A stretch of 64,000 nt of DNA from Gammaproteobacteria bacterium (lineage in GTDB: Bacteria; Pseudomonadota; Gammaproteobacteria; Steroidobacterales; Steroidobacteraceae): positions 62,001 through 126,000 of the forward strand of contig CANGOP010000005.1 in NCBI GenBank assembly GCA_947455595.1, in the 5' to 3' direction. Shown here in pieces: positions 26,862 through 35,150 of the stretch. The notes under the pieces are model-generated. The model did not search any database and was not told the origin of the DNA. It saw only the letters and a program-made list of their open reading frames with translations. The position numbers and the translations under genes are program-made. Every line of letters starts with the position of its first letter. Positions within the stretch are counted from its first letter, which is position 1.

Positions 26862-27323
26862 ATGATCCGCCCCATACGACTGCAACGCTTGTTCGGTTTG
26901 TTCAGTTTTGCACTGCTGGCGACGCCCGCGTGGGCAGGACTCGGTGAATCGGTCGCTCAGATTTCGCGAGACGGCTTACGCCTGAAGGCAGGCGCTGCGC
27001 AGATCACGCGGGGTGTGGCCTATGACCGGCATGCGCTGCGCACTGCGAACGGTGTGCAGGTGCTCGAGTTTGCCGGCCGCGATGGCCAGGTGTTCGCCGT
27101 GAGTTTCAGTGGACCTGCGATGCCTGATCTGAAAGTGCTCCTTGGCAATCGCTACAGCGAATACGCAGCCGCCGTGCATCCGTCACCGTCCACCCACAAA
27201 ATCTATACCCACACGAGCGGCACGCTCGAATTATCGATCGTGAAATTGCCCCGCGGCTTTACCGGTTCCGCCTTCGCGCCGGGCGCTGTGCCCGCCGGCG
27301 TGAACCCCCGCGATCTGCAGTGA
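26862..27323 (+). CDS. DUF2844-family secreted protein
   Basis: 153-residue exported protein with signal peptide ending TPAWAG. The core (QITRGVAYDRHALRTANGVQVLEFAG, in part: RTANGVQVLEFAG) and the lack of any catalytic motif match DUF2844, a family of unknown function. ATG 26862 is preferred, with GTG 26850 as alternative. The stop lies 11 bp before the DUF3443 lipoprotein. The two families are commonly adjacent in proteobacteria, suggesting a two-component surface or periplasmic system. Confidence 0.75.
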   Translation: MIRPIRLQRLFGLFSFALLATPAWAGLGESVAQISRDGLRLKAGAAQITRGVAYDRHALRTANGVQVLEFAGRDGQVFAVSFSGPAMPDLKVLLGNRYSEYAAAVHPSPSTHKIYTHTSGTLELSIVKLPRGFTGSAFAPGAVPAGVNPRDLQ

Positions 27324-27334
27324 GGAATACTCGA

Positions 27335-28912
27335 ATGAGCATGATGCGACGCAGTCTCAGCGCGTGGGTCTTTTTGGCGTTGGCCGCCTGCGGCGGCGGC
27401 GGCGGAGGCTCCTCTTCCGGAGGCGGTGGCGGTGGGATAACGGCACCGGCCGTCTCCCTGTCACCCACGTCGCTGAGCTTCGGCAATCAAACCGTCAATA
27501 CCACCAGCGGCGGCCAGTCGGTTACGCTCACCAACAGCGGCAATGCGACCCTCTCGATTAGCTCGATTACCCTGACGGGAACCGACGCCGCGGCATATGC
27601 CAAGACAACGACGTGCGCCAGCTCGCTCGCGGCCAACGCGAACTGCACCATTTCAGTGACCTTCACGCCAACCGCCGTGGCGAGTACGAGCGCCACGCTG
27701 TCCATCGCCACGAATGCGGCGGGCAGTCCGGCAACCGTCGCGCTCACGGGCACTGGCACGGGTGTGGCCAACAACGCGCTCAGTATCACCATTGATTCCG
27801 GTCCGCCGAGCATCACAACGGCCAATATCGCGTACGCCACGGTGACCGTCTGCACACCCGGCAGTACCACGCAGTGCACCAGTATCGACCATATCCAGGT
27901 CGATACGGGTTCCTTCGGATTGCGCCTGTTCGCTTCGGAACTCGGCAACGCGGTGCCGACACCAGCGACGGATACCACTTCGGGCAATCCACTGCGGGAA
28001 TGCGTGATCTACGCCGACGGCTATACGTGGGGCTCCGTGGGTAAGGTCGACGTACAATTGGGCTCGCGCACCATCAGCAATGTGGCCATCCAGATTCTGG
28101 GCGATTCGAATGCCGGTGCAGCACCGAACAGTTGCGCGACCACCAACGGCACCAGCAACGGAACATTTGAAAACTCGGTCGCGACCTTCGGCGCAAAGGG
28201 CATCTTAGGGATTGGCGTCTTCGCGCAGGACTGCGGCCCCTATTGCGCACAGTCCCCGGCACAGCCTCAGTGGTATTACACCTGTCCCAGTGGCACCTGC
28301 AGCCCGGTGGCCGTCGATGTGACACGACAGGTGCAGAATCCGTTGACCTTGCTCAGTGCCGATAACAACGGCGTCGTCATTGATCTACCGGCCGTGGCCG
28401 GTGCCGGCCAGACCACCTTGCAGGGTACGGTGTATTTCGGCGTTCAGACGCAAACGAACAACACCCCCTCCACAGCGGCCTGGTACACACTCTCCTCGCA
28501 AGGGACGCTCACCACGGTGTATGTCGATCAGTCCAACAAGACCAACACCTTGACGAATAGCTTCATCGACCTCGGTTCTAACGGGCTCTTCTTCGGCGAC
28601 GCTGCCATCACCGGCTGCAAGACCAGTGTCGGCTTCTACTGCCCATCGAGCGCACTGAACTTATCGGCGACGATTCGGGGCATCAACGCGGTGCAGACCA
28701 CCGCGACGTTCACGGTCGACAATGCCGAATCGGATTTTTCCGCGTTCCCCTCCTATGGGGTCTATACGCATCTGGCAGGTAACAACTCGAGTCCCACCGC
28801 CCCCTCCAACGCCTTCGACTGGGGGTCACCGTTCTTCTTCGGGCGCAAGGTTTACCATCTCTTCGAAATGAATACCGTCGGCAACGTCTCCGGACCTGCG
28901 CTCGCTTTTTAA
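27335..28912 (+). CDS. Lipoprotein with choice-of-anchor/HYDIN-like domain fused to DUF3443
   Basis: 525 residues from ATG 27335 (AGGA 8 nt upstream). The N-terminus WVFLALAAC is a lipoprotein signal. A Gly-rich stretch (GGGGGGSSSGGGGGG) then leads to an Ig-like 'choice-of-anchor D' repeat (about residues 35-145: SLSPTSLSFGNQTV, TLTNSGNATLSI, NCTISVTFTPTA). This is followed by the DUF3443 domain (from about NNALSITIDSGP to the end), with many paired cysteines and VDTGSFGLRLFASEL reminiscent of an aspartic-protease-like DTGS. DUF3443 normally occurs without the Ig-like domain. Probably surface-exposed. No enzymatic role is proven. Confidence 0.75.
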   Translation: MSMMRRSLSAWVFLALAACGGGGGGSSSGGGGGGITAPAVSLSPTSLSFGNQTVNTTSGGQSVTLTNSGNATLSISSITLTGTDAAAYAKTTTCASSLAANANCTISVTFTPTAVASTSATLSIATNAAGSPATVALTGTGTGVANNALSITIDSGPPSITTANIAYATVTVCTPGSTTQCTSIDHIQVDTGSFGLRLFASELGNAVPTPATDTTSGNPLRECVIYADGYTWGSVGKVDVQLGSRTISNVAIQILGDSNAGAAPNSCATTNGTSNGTFENSVATFGAKGILGIGVFAQDCGPYCAQSPAQPQWYYTCPSGTCSPVAVDVTRQVQNPLTLLSADNNGVVIDLPAVAGAGQTTLQGTVYFGVQTQTNNTPSTAAWYTLSSQGTLTTVYVDQSNKTNTLTNSFIDLGSNGLFFGDAAITGCKTSVGFYCPSSALNLSATIRGINAVQTTATFTVDNAESDFSAFPSYGVYTHLAGNNSSPTAPSNAFDWGSPFFFGRKVYHLFEMNTVGNVSGPALAF

Positions 28913-28966
28913 GCGCTCAGTCGGTTTTCAGGAAACCCGCGTCAACAATTCCGGGGCTGCGGCGTT

Positions 28967-28999
28967 CATCATCGGTATCACCTTCAGACACCGATGATG
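28967..28999 (+). promoter_or_regulatory. 10-bp hairpin abutting the ribosome binding site of the Spy-like gene
   Basis: Perfect 10-bp inverted repeat (28967-28976 with 28990-28999) with a 13-nt loop. Its 3' arm ends inside the GGAG (28999-29002) that serves the ATG at 29008. Folding could limit ribosome access, so it may be a translational control element. Confidence 0.5.
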
Positions 29000-29007
29000 G
29001 AGCTCCC

Positions 29008-29607
29008 ATGACACTGCGTGTACGCTCGGCCAGCCTCGTCGCCGCCCTGTTGACGCTCTCACCGACGCCCGGTCACGCCGCGATCGAGGCAGATGCGGCC
29101 ACCTCGCCTCACGCGCCACCGGCCGCCGCTGCAGACGGGTGGCAAGATCCTGCAGGCCCGGATGGCGGGTTTCGGGGACATCCCGGACACCCTGCTCACG
29201 GTGGGTGGGAAGCAATGTGGATCTTGCATCACCTCAACTTATCGACCACGCAGCATGAGCAGATCCGCACGCTCCTGCAGTCGGCACGGACGCATCAGGA
29301 CGCGGCACGTGATGAGGACGCACGCGCTGGTGACGCGCTCATCGCGACGCCACCGAATGATCCAAGCTACCCGGGCATACTCGCCGCGGCGCAACAGCAG
29401 GCGAGTGCACGGGTGCAGGCGCGCGCCGCGCTCTGGGCGGAGATCTACGCGTTGTTGACCCCGGCACAGCAAGCGCAAATACCCGGACTCGTGCAGCAAC
29501 GGGCCGCCGATCGCGCCGCGCACCGCGCACACCGGCCGCAGGGGTCCAAGGGCCCGCACCGTCATTCACCCCCAGACCGGGCGAGCGGTACCCCTGGCCC
29601 GGTCTGA
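29008..29607 (+). CDS. Spy/CpxP-like periplasmic protein
   Basis: 199 residues with a signal peptide (cleavage near GHAA). It has a Gly/His/Pro-rich stretch, a helical core (HHLNLSTTQHEQIRTLLQSA; LWAEIYALLTPAQQAQI) containing the LTxxQ-type motif of the Spy/CpxP chaperone and metal-resistance family, and a basic His/Arg-rich tail. Likely an envelope-stress chaperone or metal sensor. A 10-bp hairpin abuts its ribosome binding site. The thioredoxin-like gene follows 41 bp later. Confidence 0.72.
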   Translation: MTLRVRSASLVAALLTLSPTPGHAAIEADAATSPHAPPAAAADGWQDPAGPDGGFRGHPGHPAHGGWEAMWILHHLNLSTTQHEQIRTLLQSARTHQDAARDEDARAGDALIATPPNDPSYPGILAAAQQQASARVQARAALWAEIYALLTPAQQAQIPGLVQQRAADRAAHRAHRPQGSKGPHRHSPPDRASGTPGPV

Positions 29608-29648
29608 GGCCGCTTGCTCATTGACGACGGGCGAATCACACTGCGCGC

Positions 29649-30191
29649 ATGCATCGCCCTGTCGTCGCCGCTCGGTTTCGTGCCTGCATCGCCCTCCTGC
29701 TCGGGCTCGGTGCGGTGTCGATCGCCAGCGGGGCGGCGCATCGATCCCTGCTCGGACGGGAAGCGCCCCCGCTCGTGGCGCCCACAACCCGCGGCGCGAC
29801 AATCGACCTTAGCGCGCTGCGCGGACACGTCGTCGTGCTGAATCTGTGGGCGTCGTGGTGTCCGCCGTGTCGCGATGAATTGCCTATGCTGGCGAACTTT
29901 CAAGCGGCGCATCGCGGTGACGGGCTGGTGCTCATTGCGCTCTCGGCGGATCGCCATCGTGATCGTGAGGACGCGCGCCGGGCCATCGCGGGGCTCGACC
30001 TGACGGGCGCGTTCATGGATGGCGCCAGTGCCAATGGTTACGCCAATCCCGAGGTGCTGCCCATCACCTACGTGATCGGCCCGGATGGCATCGTACAGGC
30101 CGAGCTATTGCCGGGCCGAGGCGTGCTGACGGAAAGCGTCTTGACGGCGGCGGTCGCGCCGCTGCTCCGTCCCACCACCGCCGCCCCGTAG
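29649..30191 (+). CDS. TlpA/ResA-like periplasmic thioredoxin
   Basis: 180 residues with an N-terminal signal-anchor (about 9-29), redox motif NLWASWCPPCRDELPML and cis-Pro loop LPITYVIGPDG. Such proteins reduce apocytochrome c or other envelope disulfides. It is the second TlpA-like protein in the window (the other at 19844-20374). It follows the Spy-like gene in the same direction. Confidence 0.87.
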   Translation: MHRPVVAARFRACIALLLGLGAVSIASGAAHRSLLGREAPPLVAPTTRGATIDLSALRGHVVVLNLWASWCPPCRDELPMLANFQAAHRGDGLVLIALSADRHRDREDARRAIAGLDLTGAFMDGASANGYANPEVLPITYVIGPDGIVQAELLPGRGVLTESVLTAAVAPLLRPTTAAP

Positions 30192-30289
30192 GGGTCATCC
30201 TTCCGCCGGCTCTTCGGGCCTGAGTCCGGCCCGGTGGAGACCGACGCGGGTATGATGGGGCCTTAACTCTCGTGCACCGGGTAACCCGC

Positions 30290-32326
30290 ATGTTCCGTAC
30301 GCTCGTCCTCGCCACTCTCCTCGGACTTCTGTGTGCCACGGTGGATGCCAGACCCTTCACCGCGCGCGACCTCGTCACGTTGGAGCGCGTCAGTGAGCCG
30401 CGTCTGTCACCGGACGGCACGCGGCTCGTGTTTGTTCAGCGCAGCGTTGATGTCGACGCCAACAAGAGCAGTTTCGCGCTGTACGAGACGACAGCGAACG
30501 GCACCGCCCCGCGACGCCTCACCGCTGCCGGCTCCAATGCCAACTCGCCGCACTGGTCAGCTGACGGCAAGGCGCTGTATTTCCTGTCCAACCGCACCGG
30601 CAGCTCCCAGATCTGGCGCTTGGATGCCACGGGCGAGGCGCGTCAGGTGACGCGCTTTCCGGTAGACGTCGACTCCTTCACGTTGGCAGCAGACGGTAAC
30701 CACCTGGCCTTCGCCGCTCAGGTGGACCCGTCCTGCGACACGTTGTCGTGCACTGCCGATCATGCGGCACAGCGGGCAGCCACGAAGGCGAGCGGCACGC
30801 TGTACACCCGTCTCTTTGCGCGTCATTGGGACACGTGGATGGACAGCACGCGAGCGCAACTGTTCGTGGCCACGCTCGGCCCAGAGGGCAGTGTGCAAAC
30901 CGAACCGGTGCGTGTCTCGCGCGGACTGGATGCGGACGTCCCCTCTAAACCCTTCGGTGATGACAGCGAATACAGTTTCTCACCCAATGCGCGCATGATT
31001 TATTTTTCGGCCCGCATTGCCGGCACGACGGAAGCCTGGTCCACCAACTTTGATCTCTACGCAGCGCCGAGCGACGGATCCCGTGCTCCTACACCTTTGA
31101 CGGCCGCCAATCTGGCGTGGGACACCGCTCCGGTCCCGTCAGCCGACGGGCGTCATCTCTATTATTTGGCGATGGCGAAGCCCGCACACGAAGCGGACCG
31201 CTTCCGCATCATGGAACTGGATCTGAACACGCACGTGGCGCGCGAGGTCGCCCCTGCGTGGGATCGCAGTGCCGCCGCGCTGTCACTGGCCGCGGACGGT
31301 CACACCCTCTATGCTCTGGCCGACGACGAAGGGGTCCGTCCGCTCTTTGCGATCGACGTGGCCTCCGGTCGCGTACAGCGCGTCGTCGCGGGCGGCAACG
31401 TGACCGACTACACGCGGGCGGCGGGGATCACCGTCGTCGTGCGGGATGCGCTCACCGCACCGGCCGATCTCTACCGCGTGGATGCAGGCGTAGCGACCGC
31501 CCTGACGCACGTCAACGCGACGCGCCTGTCGGGTGTGGAGATGGGCGAGCCGGAAGAATTTCACTTCAAAGGCTGGAACGGTGACACGGTGCGCGGCTAT
31601 GTCGTCAAACCGGTCGGTTACGTCGCCGGTCAACGCTATCCCGTCGCGTTCCTCATCCACGGTGGCCCGCAGGGTTCGTGGTTAGACGACTTCCACTATC
31701 GCTGGAATCCGCAAACCTACGCGGGCGCCGGCTTTGCGGTTGTCGCGATCGATTTCCACGGCTCCACCGGCTACGGACAGGCCTTTACCGACGCGATCAG
31801 CGGACACTGGGGTGATCGCCCACTCGAAGATCTGCAAAAGGGTTGGGCCGCGGCACAAGCGCAGTTCCCGTTTCTCGCCGCCGATCGCGCCTGTGCCTTG
31901 GGCGCCAGTTACGGCGGCTACATGGTGTATTGGATGGCCGGCGTGTGGCAAAAACCGTGGAAGTGCTTCGTCGATCACGATGGCGTCTTCGATACCCGTT
32001 TCATGTACTACGCCACGGAAGAGCTCTGGTTCGAGGAAACGGAAAACAGCGGCACGCAGTTCGAACATCCGGCGAATTACGAGCGCTTCAATCCGCTCAA
32101 TCACGTCGCCGACTGGTCGGTGCCAATGCTCGTCGTCCAAGGCGCTCGGGACTATCGCGTCACGCCGGATCAGGGCGTGGCGGCCTTCACGGCGCTGCAG
32201 CGCCGTGGCATCCCGAGCGAGTTCCTGCACTTCCCCGATGAAAACCACTGGGTGCTCAAGCCCCAGAACAGCGTGCAATGGCATGACGCGGTGGAAGCCT
32301 GGCTGAAGCGCTGGACAGCGCCGTAG
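30290..32326 (+). CDS. S9-family prolyl oligopeptidase-like secreted peptidase
   Basis: 678 residues from ATG 30290, with a signal peptide (LATLLGLLCATVDA). An N-terminal seven-bladed beta-propeller with WD-like repeats (RLSPDGTRLVFVQRS, HWSADGKALYFLSNR) is followed by a C-terminal alpha/beta-hydrolase domain. The catalytic triad is visible as Ser in LGASYGGYM, Asp in QGARDYRV and His in DENHWVL. It resembles dipeptidyl/acylaminoacyl peptidases and is probably periplasmic peptide scavenging. Confidence 0.93.
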   Translation: MFRTLVLATLLGLLCATVDARPFTARDLVTLERVSEPRLSPDGTRLVFVQRSVDVDANKSSFALYETTANGTAPRRLTAAGSNANSPHWSADGKALYFLSNRTGSSQIWRLDATGEARQVTRFPVDVDSFTLAADGNHLAFAAQVDPSCDTLSCTADHAAQRAATKASGTLYTRLFARHWDTWMDSTRAQLFVATLGPEGSVQTEPVRVSRGLDADVPSKPFGDDSEYSFSPNARMIYFSARIAGTTEAWSTNFDLYAAPSDGSRAPTPLTAANLAWDTAPVPSADGRHLYYLAMAKPAHEADRFRIMELDLNTHVAREVAPAWDRSAAALSLAADGHTLYALADDEGVRPLFAIDVASGRVQRVVAGGNVTDYTRAAGITVVVRDALTAPADLYRVDAGVATALTHVNATRLSGVEMGEPEEFHFKGWNGDTVRGYVVKPVGYVAGQRYPVAFLIHGGPQGSWLDDFHYRWNPQTYAGAGFAVVAIDFHGSTGYGQAFTDAISGHWGDRPLEDLQKGWAAAQAQFPFLAADRACALGASYGGYMVYWMAGVWQKPWKCFVDHDGVFDTRFMYYATEELWFEETENSGTQFEHPANYERFNPLNHVADWSVPMLVVQGARDYRVTPDQGVAAFTALQRRGIPSEFLHFPDENHWVLKPQNSVQWHDAVEAWLKRWTAP

Positions 32327-32408
32327 ACCGTGGGGTCACGCGCCACGAATGTGTGAAGACCGACATCCCCAAGATTGGTCAGAACAGGCATACTGCGCGG
32401 GTCGTTGA

Positions 32409-32427
32409 GGGCGTCCTTCGGACGCCC
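32409..32427 (+). terminator. UUCG-capped hairpin between the S9 peptidase and PilZ genes
   Basis: GGGCGTCC (32409-32416) pairs with GGACGCCC (32420-32427). The closing bases form the very stable C-UUCG-G tetraloop. It has no T tract, and could end the peptidase transcript or structure the PilZ leader. Confidence 0.5.
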
Positions 32428-32457
32428 CGATGGGCGACGTAACGCAGGACTCTAGTG

Positions 32458-32829
32458 ATGGAACGAAACGACAAGCGCCGTCAGGCACGCTACCGACTCG
32501 TCCACCAGCCGACGGCCCCGGTCGTTGTTATTCATGGCGATGAGCGTTTAACGGCGACCGCGGTGAACGACGTTTCAAGCTCCGGCATCAGCCTGTGCTT
32601 GGCCCGTGCACTCGCCGTCCCCAGCCCGGTGGCCATCGAGTTCCATTCTGATGGCCTCACACTCGACATCAACGGTGTGGTGGCGTGGTGCCGCGAGCAC
32701 CGGCCGAGCGATGAAGAGGGCGCCGATGAGAGCTTCGTGCTCGGTATCGAGCTCTTTAGCCCCATGCTGCTGCTCTCCGCGTTTCGAGACGCGTTGCCGA
32801 AAGACGCCGAGACCTTCGAAGACCTGTGA
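32458..32829 (+). CDS. PilZ-domain cyclic-di-GMP-binding protein
   Basis: 123-residue single PilZ domain. The c-di-GMP-binding residues are present: RRQARYR (RxxxR) near the N-terminus and NDVSSSGISL (DxSxxG) about 30 residues later. Type-IV-pilus PilZ proteins often lack the RxxxR, so this one is likely a genuine c-di-GMP receptor. ATG 32458 is preferred to GTG 32455. No partner gene is adjacent. Confidence 0.88.
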   Translation: MERNDKRRQARYRLVHQPTAPVVVIHGDERLTATAVNDVSSSGISLCLARALAVPSPVAIEFHSDGLTLDINGVVAWCREHRPSDEEGADESFVLGIELFSPMLLLSAFRDALPKDAETFEDL

Positions 32830-32847
32830 GCAGTCGCGCAGCCAAGC

Positions 32848-34386
32848 TCAGTTCAGAGGGTAGAGGGCCGATGCGACCCGGTCACAACGGGCATGATCAG
32901 GCGCCTCAATGACGCGCACCGTATCTCCCCATTCCAATGCCTGCGGTGCGTCCCTCCGATAGGCGGGCCAATTCACCCGACCCGGTCGATTCGGATCGCC
33001 ACTGGCCACGAAGGCCGCCCACGCCGACAACATGTGCTCTCCCAGCGCCCGGTCCACCGCAGCCGTCGGTAGCCAGTCGTCATGGGTGTCGAATACGTAG
33101 GGAATCTCGGCGCCGTGATACGCGCCAAGGCCCGCCTGCGCAGCGCCGGACCTGACCCGCGTAAAGCGATACAGATAGGCTCGATGCGACGGTTTGACGG
33201 CGGCGGCAACCACCTGCGCGGAACAGCCCATATCGAGAAAACTGCCGAGCCGATTCTGAGCAGCGCGGGCAGAGCCCGCCTCGCGCGCCCATGCGCCTAA
33301 CTCCGTCTGTACCGACGCGGGCAGCGCATCCACCATGCGCTGCAGCGAATCCTCTCGATCGTCGACATACAGCAAGGACTCATCGGCGTTGCTGCCCACC
33401 AGCACATCGACATCCAAGCCGTGCTGCAGATGCGCCGTGACCGATTCGGTCAGACTTCGACCATCCACGATCGGCAGGTAACGTGGCGTGGGGACGATAT
33501 GCGTGGCTGCCGCAAACAGTGCGGTCGCCGGCACCGCTTGGCGTTCGGCGAAGGTGTGCGCCTGCACCGCGTCGGCCACCAGGTTCATCGCCGCCTGCGC
33601 TTGCCCAAGCGTGGGGCCGCCGCGCAGCGAGTACCCGCCGCTTTCAATGATCGCGCGTGCATAGAGACCCCGGGCGGCAGGCGCAGCCAACAGCGCCAGC
33701 ACGTCGGCTCCACCGGCCGACTCGCCGGCGATCGTCACGCGCGCCGGGTCACCGCCAAACGCCGCGATTGAACGTCGCACGTACCGCAGTGCCTCGATCT
33801 GATCCGAAAGCCCCGCGTTCGCGAGTACGTGATGACCATCGGATGTCGCCAGAAAGCCCAACACGCCGAGGCGGTAACCGACCGTGACCACCAAGATCCG
33901 GCCTTGGGCGGCAAGTCGGGCGCCCTGATAGTTGGCTTCGAAGGACCAACCTGCCTTGTTGCTGCCGCCATGGAACCAAACGAGCACCGGCAAGCGGGCT
34001 GAGGGATCGGGGTGTGGGCTCCAAATATTCAAATACAGGCAATCTTCGCTGAACGCCGGGTCTGCAAAGCGCTCTGCAGCGGCGCCGAAGTAAGCGCCAA
34101 CTTGGCGATACCAGCGCGTGTTGTAGTCATCCTGCACACACCCGGGCGCGAACGTTCTGGCACTGCGGATACCCGCCTCGGGCAACCACGGTAACGGCGC
34201 CCGAAAGCGTCGTGCCCCCACCGGTGGCTGGGCATACGGAACGCCGCGGAATTCAGCGACCGATGCGTCCTGCGCGCTCCACACACCGTCGATCAGCGTG
34301 CCGCGAACCTCAACACGCGGCGCGGCCGTCACGCTCGCCGCGAGCAACAGGCACAGGGGCCAAAGCACGCTGTGCAGTCGCCTCAC
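32848..34386 (-). CDS. Secreted type-B carboxylesterase (second copy)
   Basis: 512 residues from GTG 34386, which overlaps the SDR stop as GTGA (34383-34386). The protein starts with a clean signal peptide (LHSVLWPLCLLLAASVTAAP). Family motifs: FRGVPYAQPPVGARRF, EDCLYLNIWSPH, FHGGSNKAGW, nucleophile in GESAGGAD, acid in NADESLLYV and His in LGAYHGAEIPYVF. It is the last gene of the gntR-MFS-SDR-esterase operon, so it may release an acid or alcohol that the pathway then uses. It is paralogous to 2121-3746 but clearly diverged. Confidence 0.92.
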   Translation of the reverse strand: MRRLHSVLWPLCLLLAASVTAAPRVEVRGTLIDGVWSAQDASVAEFRGVPYAQPPVGARRFRAPLPWLPEAGIRSARTFAPGCVQDDYNTRWYRQVGAYFGAAAERFADPAFSEDCLYLNIWSPHPDPSARLPVLVWFHGGSNKAGWSFEANYQGARLAAQGRILVVTVGYRLGVLGFLATSDGHHVLANAGLSDQIEALRYVRRSIAAFGGDPARVTIAGESAGGADVLALLAAPAARGLYARAIIESGGYSLRGGPTLGQAQAAMNLVADAVQAHTFAERQAVPATALFAAATHIVPTPRYLPIVDGRSLTESVTAHLQHGLDVDVLVGSNADESLLYVDDREDSLQRMVDALPASVQTELGAWAREAGSARAAQNRLGSFLDMGCSAQVVAAAVKPSHRAYLYRFTRVRSGAAQAGLGAYHGAEIPYVFDTHDDWLPTAAVDRALGEHMLSAWAAFVASGDPNRPGRVNWPAYRRDAPQALEWGDTVRVIEAPDHARCDRVASALYPLN

Positions 34387-35150
34387 AGTCGCATGCCACC
34401 ACAGACGGGGATGACTTCGCCCGTCACATACGCAGCACCGGCGCAAAGGTAAACGATGACATCGGCGTAATCGGCTGGTTCGCCCACCCGCGCCAGCGGC
34501 ACGTGATCCCGTGCAGCCGCGTGGATGTCGCCAAACGAGCACTCCCAAGGGGAGTTGACGTAGCCCGGCGCAATCCCGTTGACGCGCACGTCGGGCGCTA
34601 GACCCCGGGCGAGTTCTCGGGTGAGCCCCACCAAGCCGGCTTTGGCCGTGGCGTAGGCGGTGCTACTGGCACCGCCACCGAACGCGGCGACCGAGACGGT
34701 GTTGACGACAGCACCCTTGGAGGCGCGCAACGCCGCCGCGACCGACTGCGTCACCCAAAAAGCACTGAGCAGGTTCACACGCAAGATGCGGTCCCAGAAC
34801 GGGTCCGTCAGCGCGTTGAGATCATCCGGCGGAATCGGCGAGCGCGTCAGCGGAGCGCCGGCATTGTTGATCAGGTAGTCGAGACCACCGAAAGCGGCCA
34901 CTGCTTGTCGCCCGACGCCGCGGGCACACTCCGCATCCGCCAGGTCTCCCGGCACTGCGATGACCTCAAGCCCCTCAGCCTGCAGTTGAGCGACCGTCTG
35001 CTCAAGTCGCTCGCCCGGTAAATCATTGATCCCGACGCGAGCGCCGCCTCGAGCCAGCCGTTCGGCAGCAGCCCGGCCTATGCCGGATGCGGCGCCGGTT
35101 ACCAACGCACGTACGGCCGACAACTCATATCGAATGCGGTGCGCACTCAT
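34383..35150 (-). CDS. SDR-family NAD(P)-dependent oxidoreductase
   Basis: 255 residues from ATG 35150, which overlaps the MFS stop as ATGA (35147-35150). SDR motifs are LVTGAASGIGRA, NNAG, Ser region NTVSVAAFGGGAS and YxxxK as YATAK. It probably oxidises or reduces the catabolic intermediate of the surrounding operon. Substrate unknown. Confidence 0.92.
   Translation of the reverse strand: MSAHRIRYELSAVRALVTGAASGIGRAAAERLARGGARVGINDLPGERLEQTVAQLQAEGLEVIAVPGDLADAECARGVGRQAVAAFGGLDYLINNAGAPLTRSPIPPDDLNALTDPFWDRILRVNLLSAFWVTQSVAAALRASKGAVVNTVSVAAFGGGASSTAYATAKAGLVGLTRELARGLAPDVRVNGIAPGYVNSPWECSFGDIHAAARDHVPLARVGEPADYADVIVYLCAGAAYVTGEVIPVCGGMRL

Noticed and set aside
29568-29607. Inverted repeat CAGACCGGG/CCCGGTCTG at the end of the Spy-like gene as a terminator
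   Set aside because: It is within the coding sequence, with a 16-nt loop and no T tract. The next gene follows at once, so termination here is unlikely.
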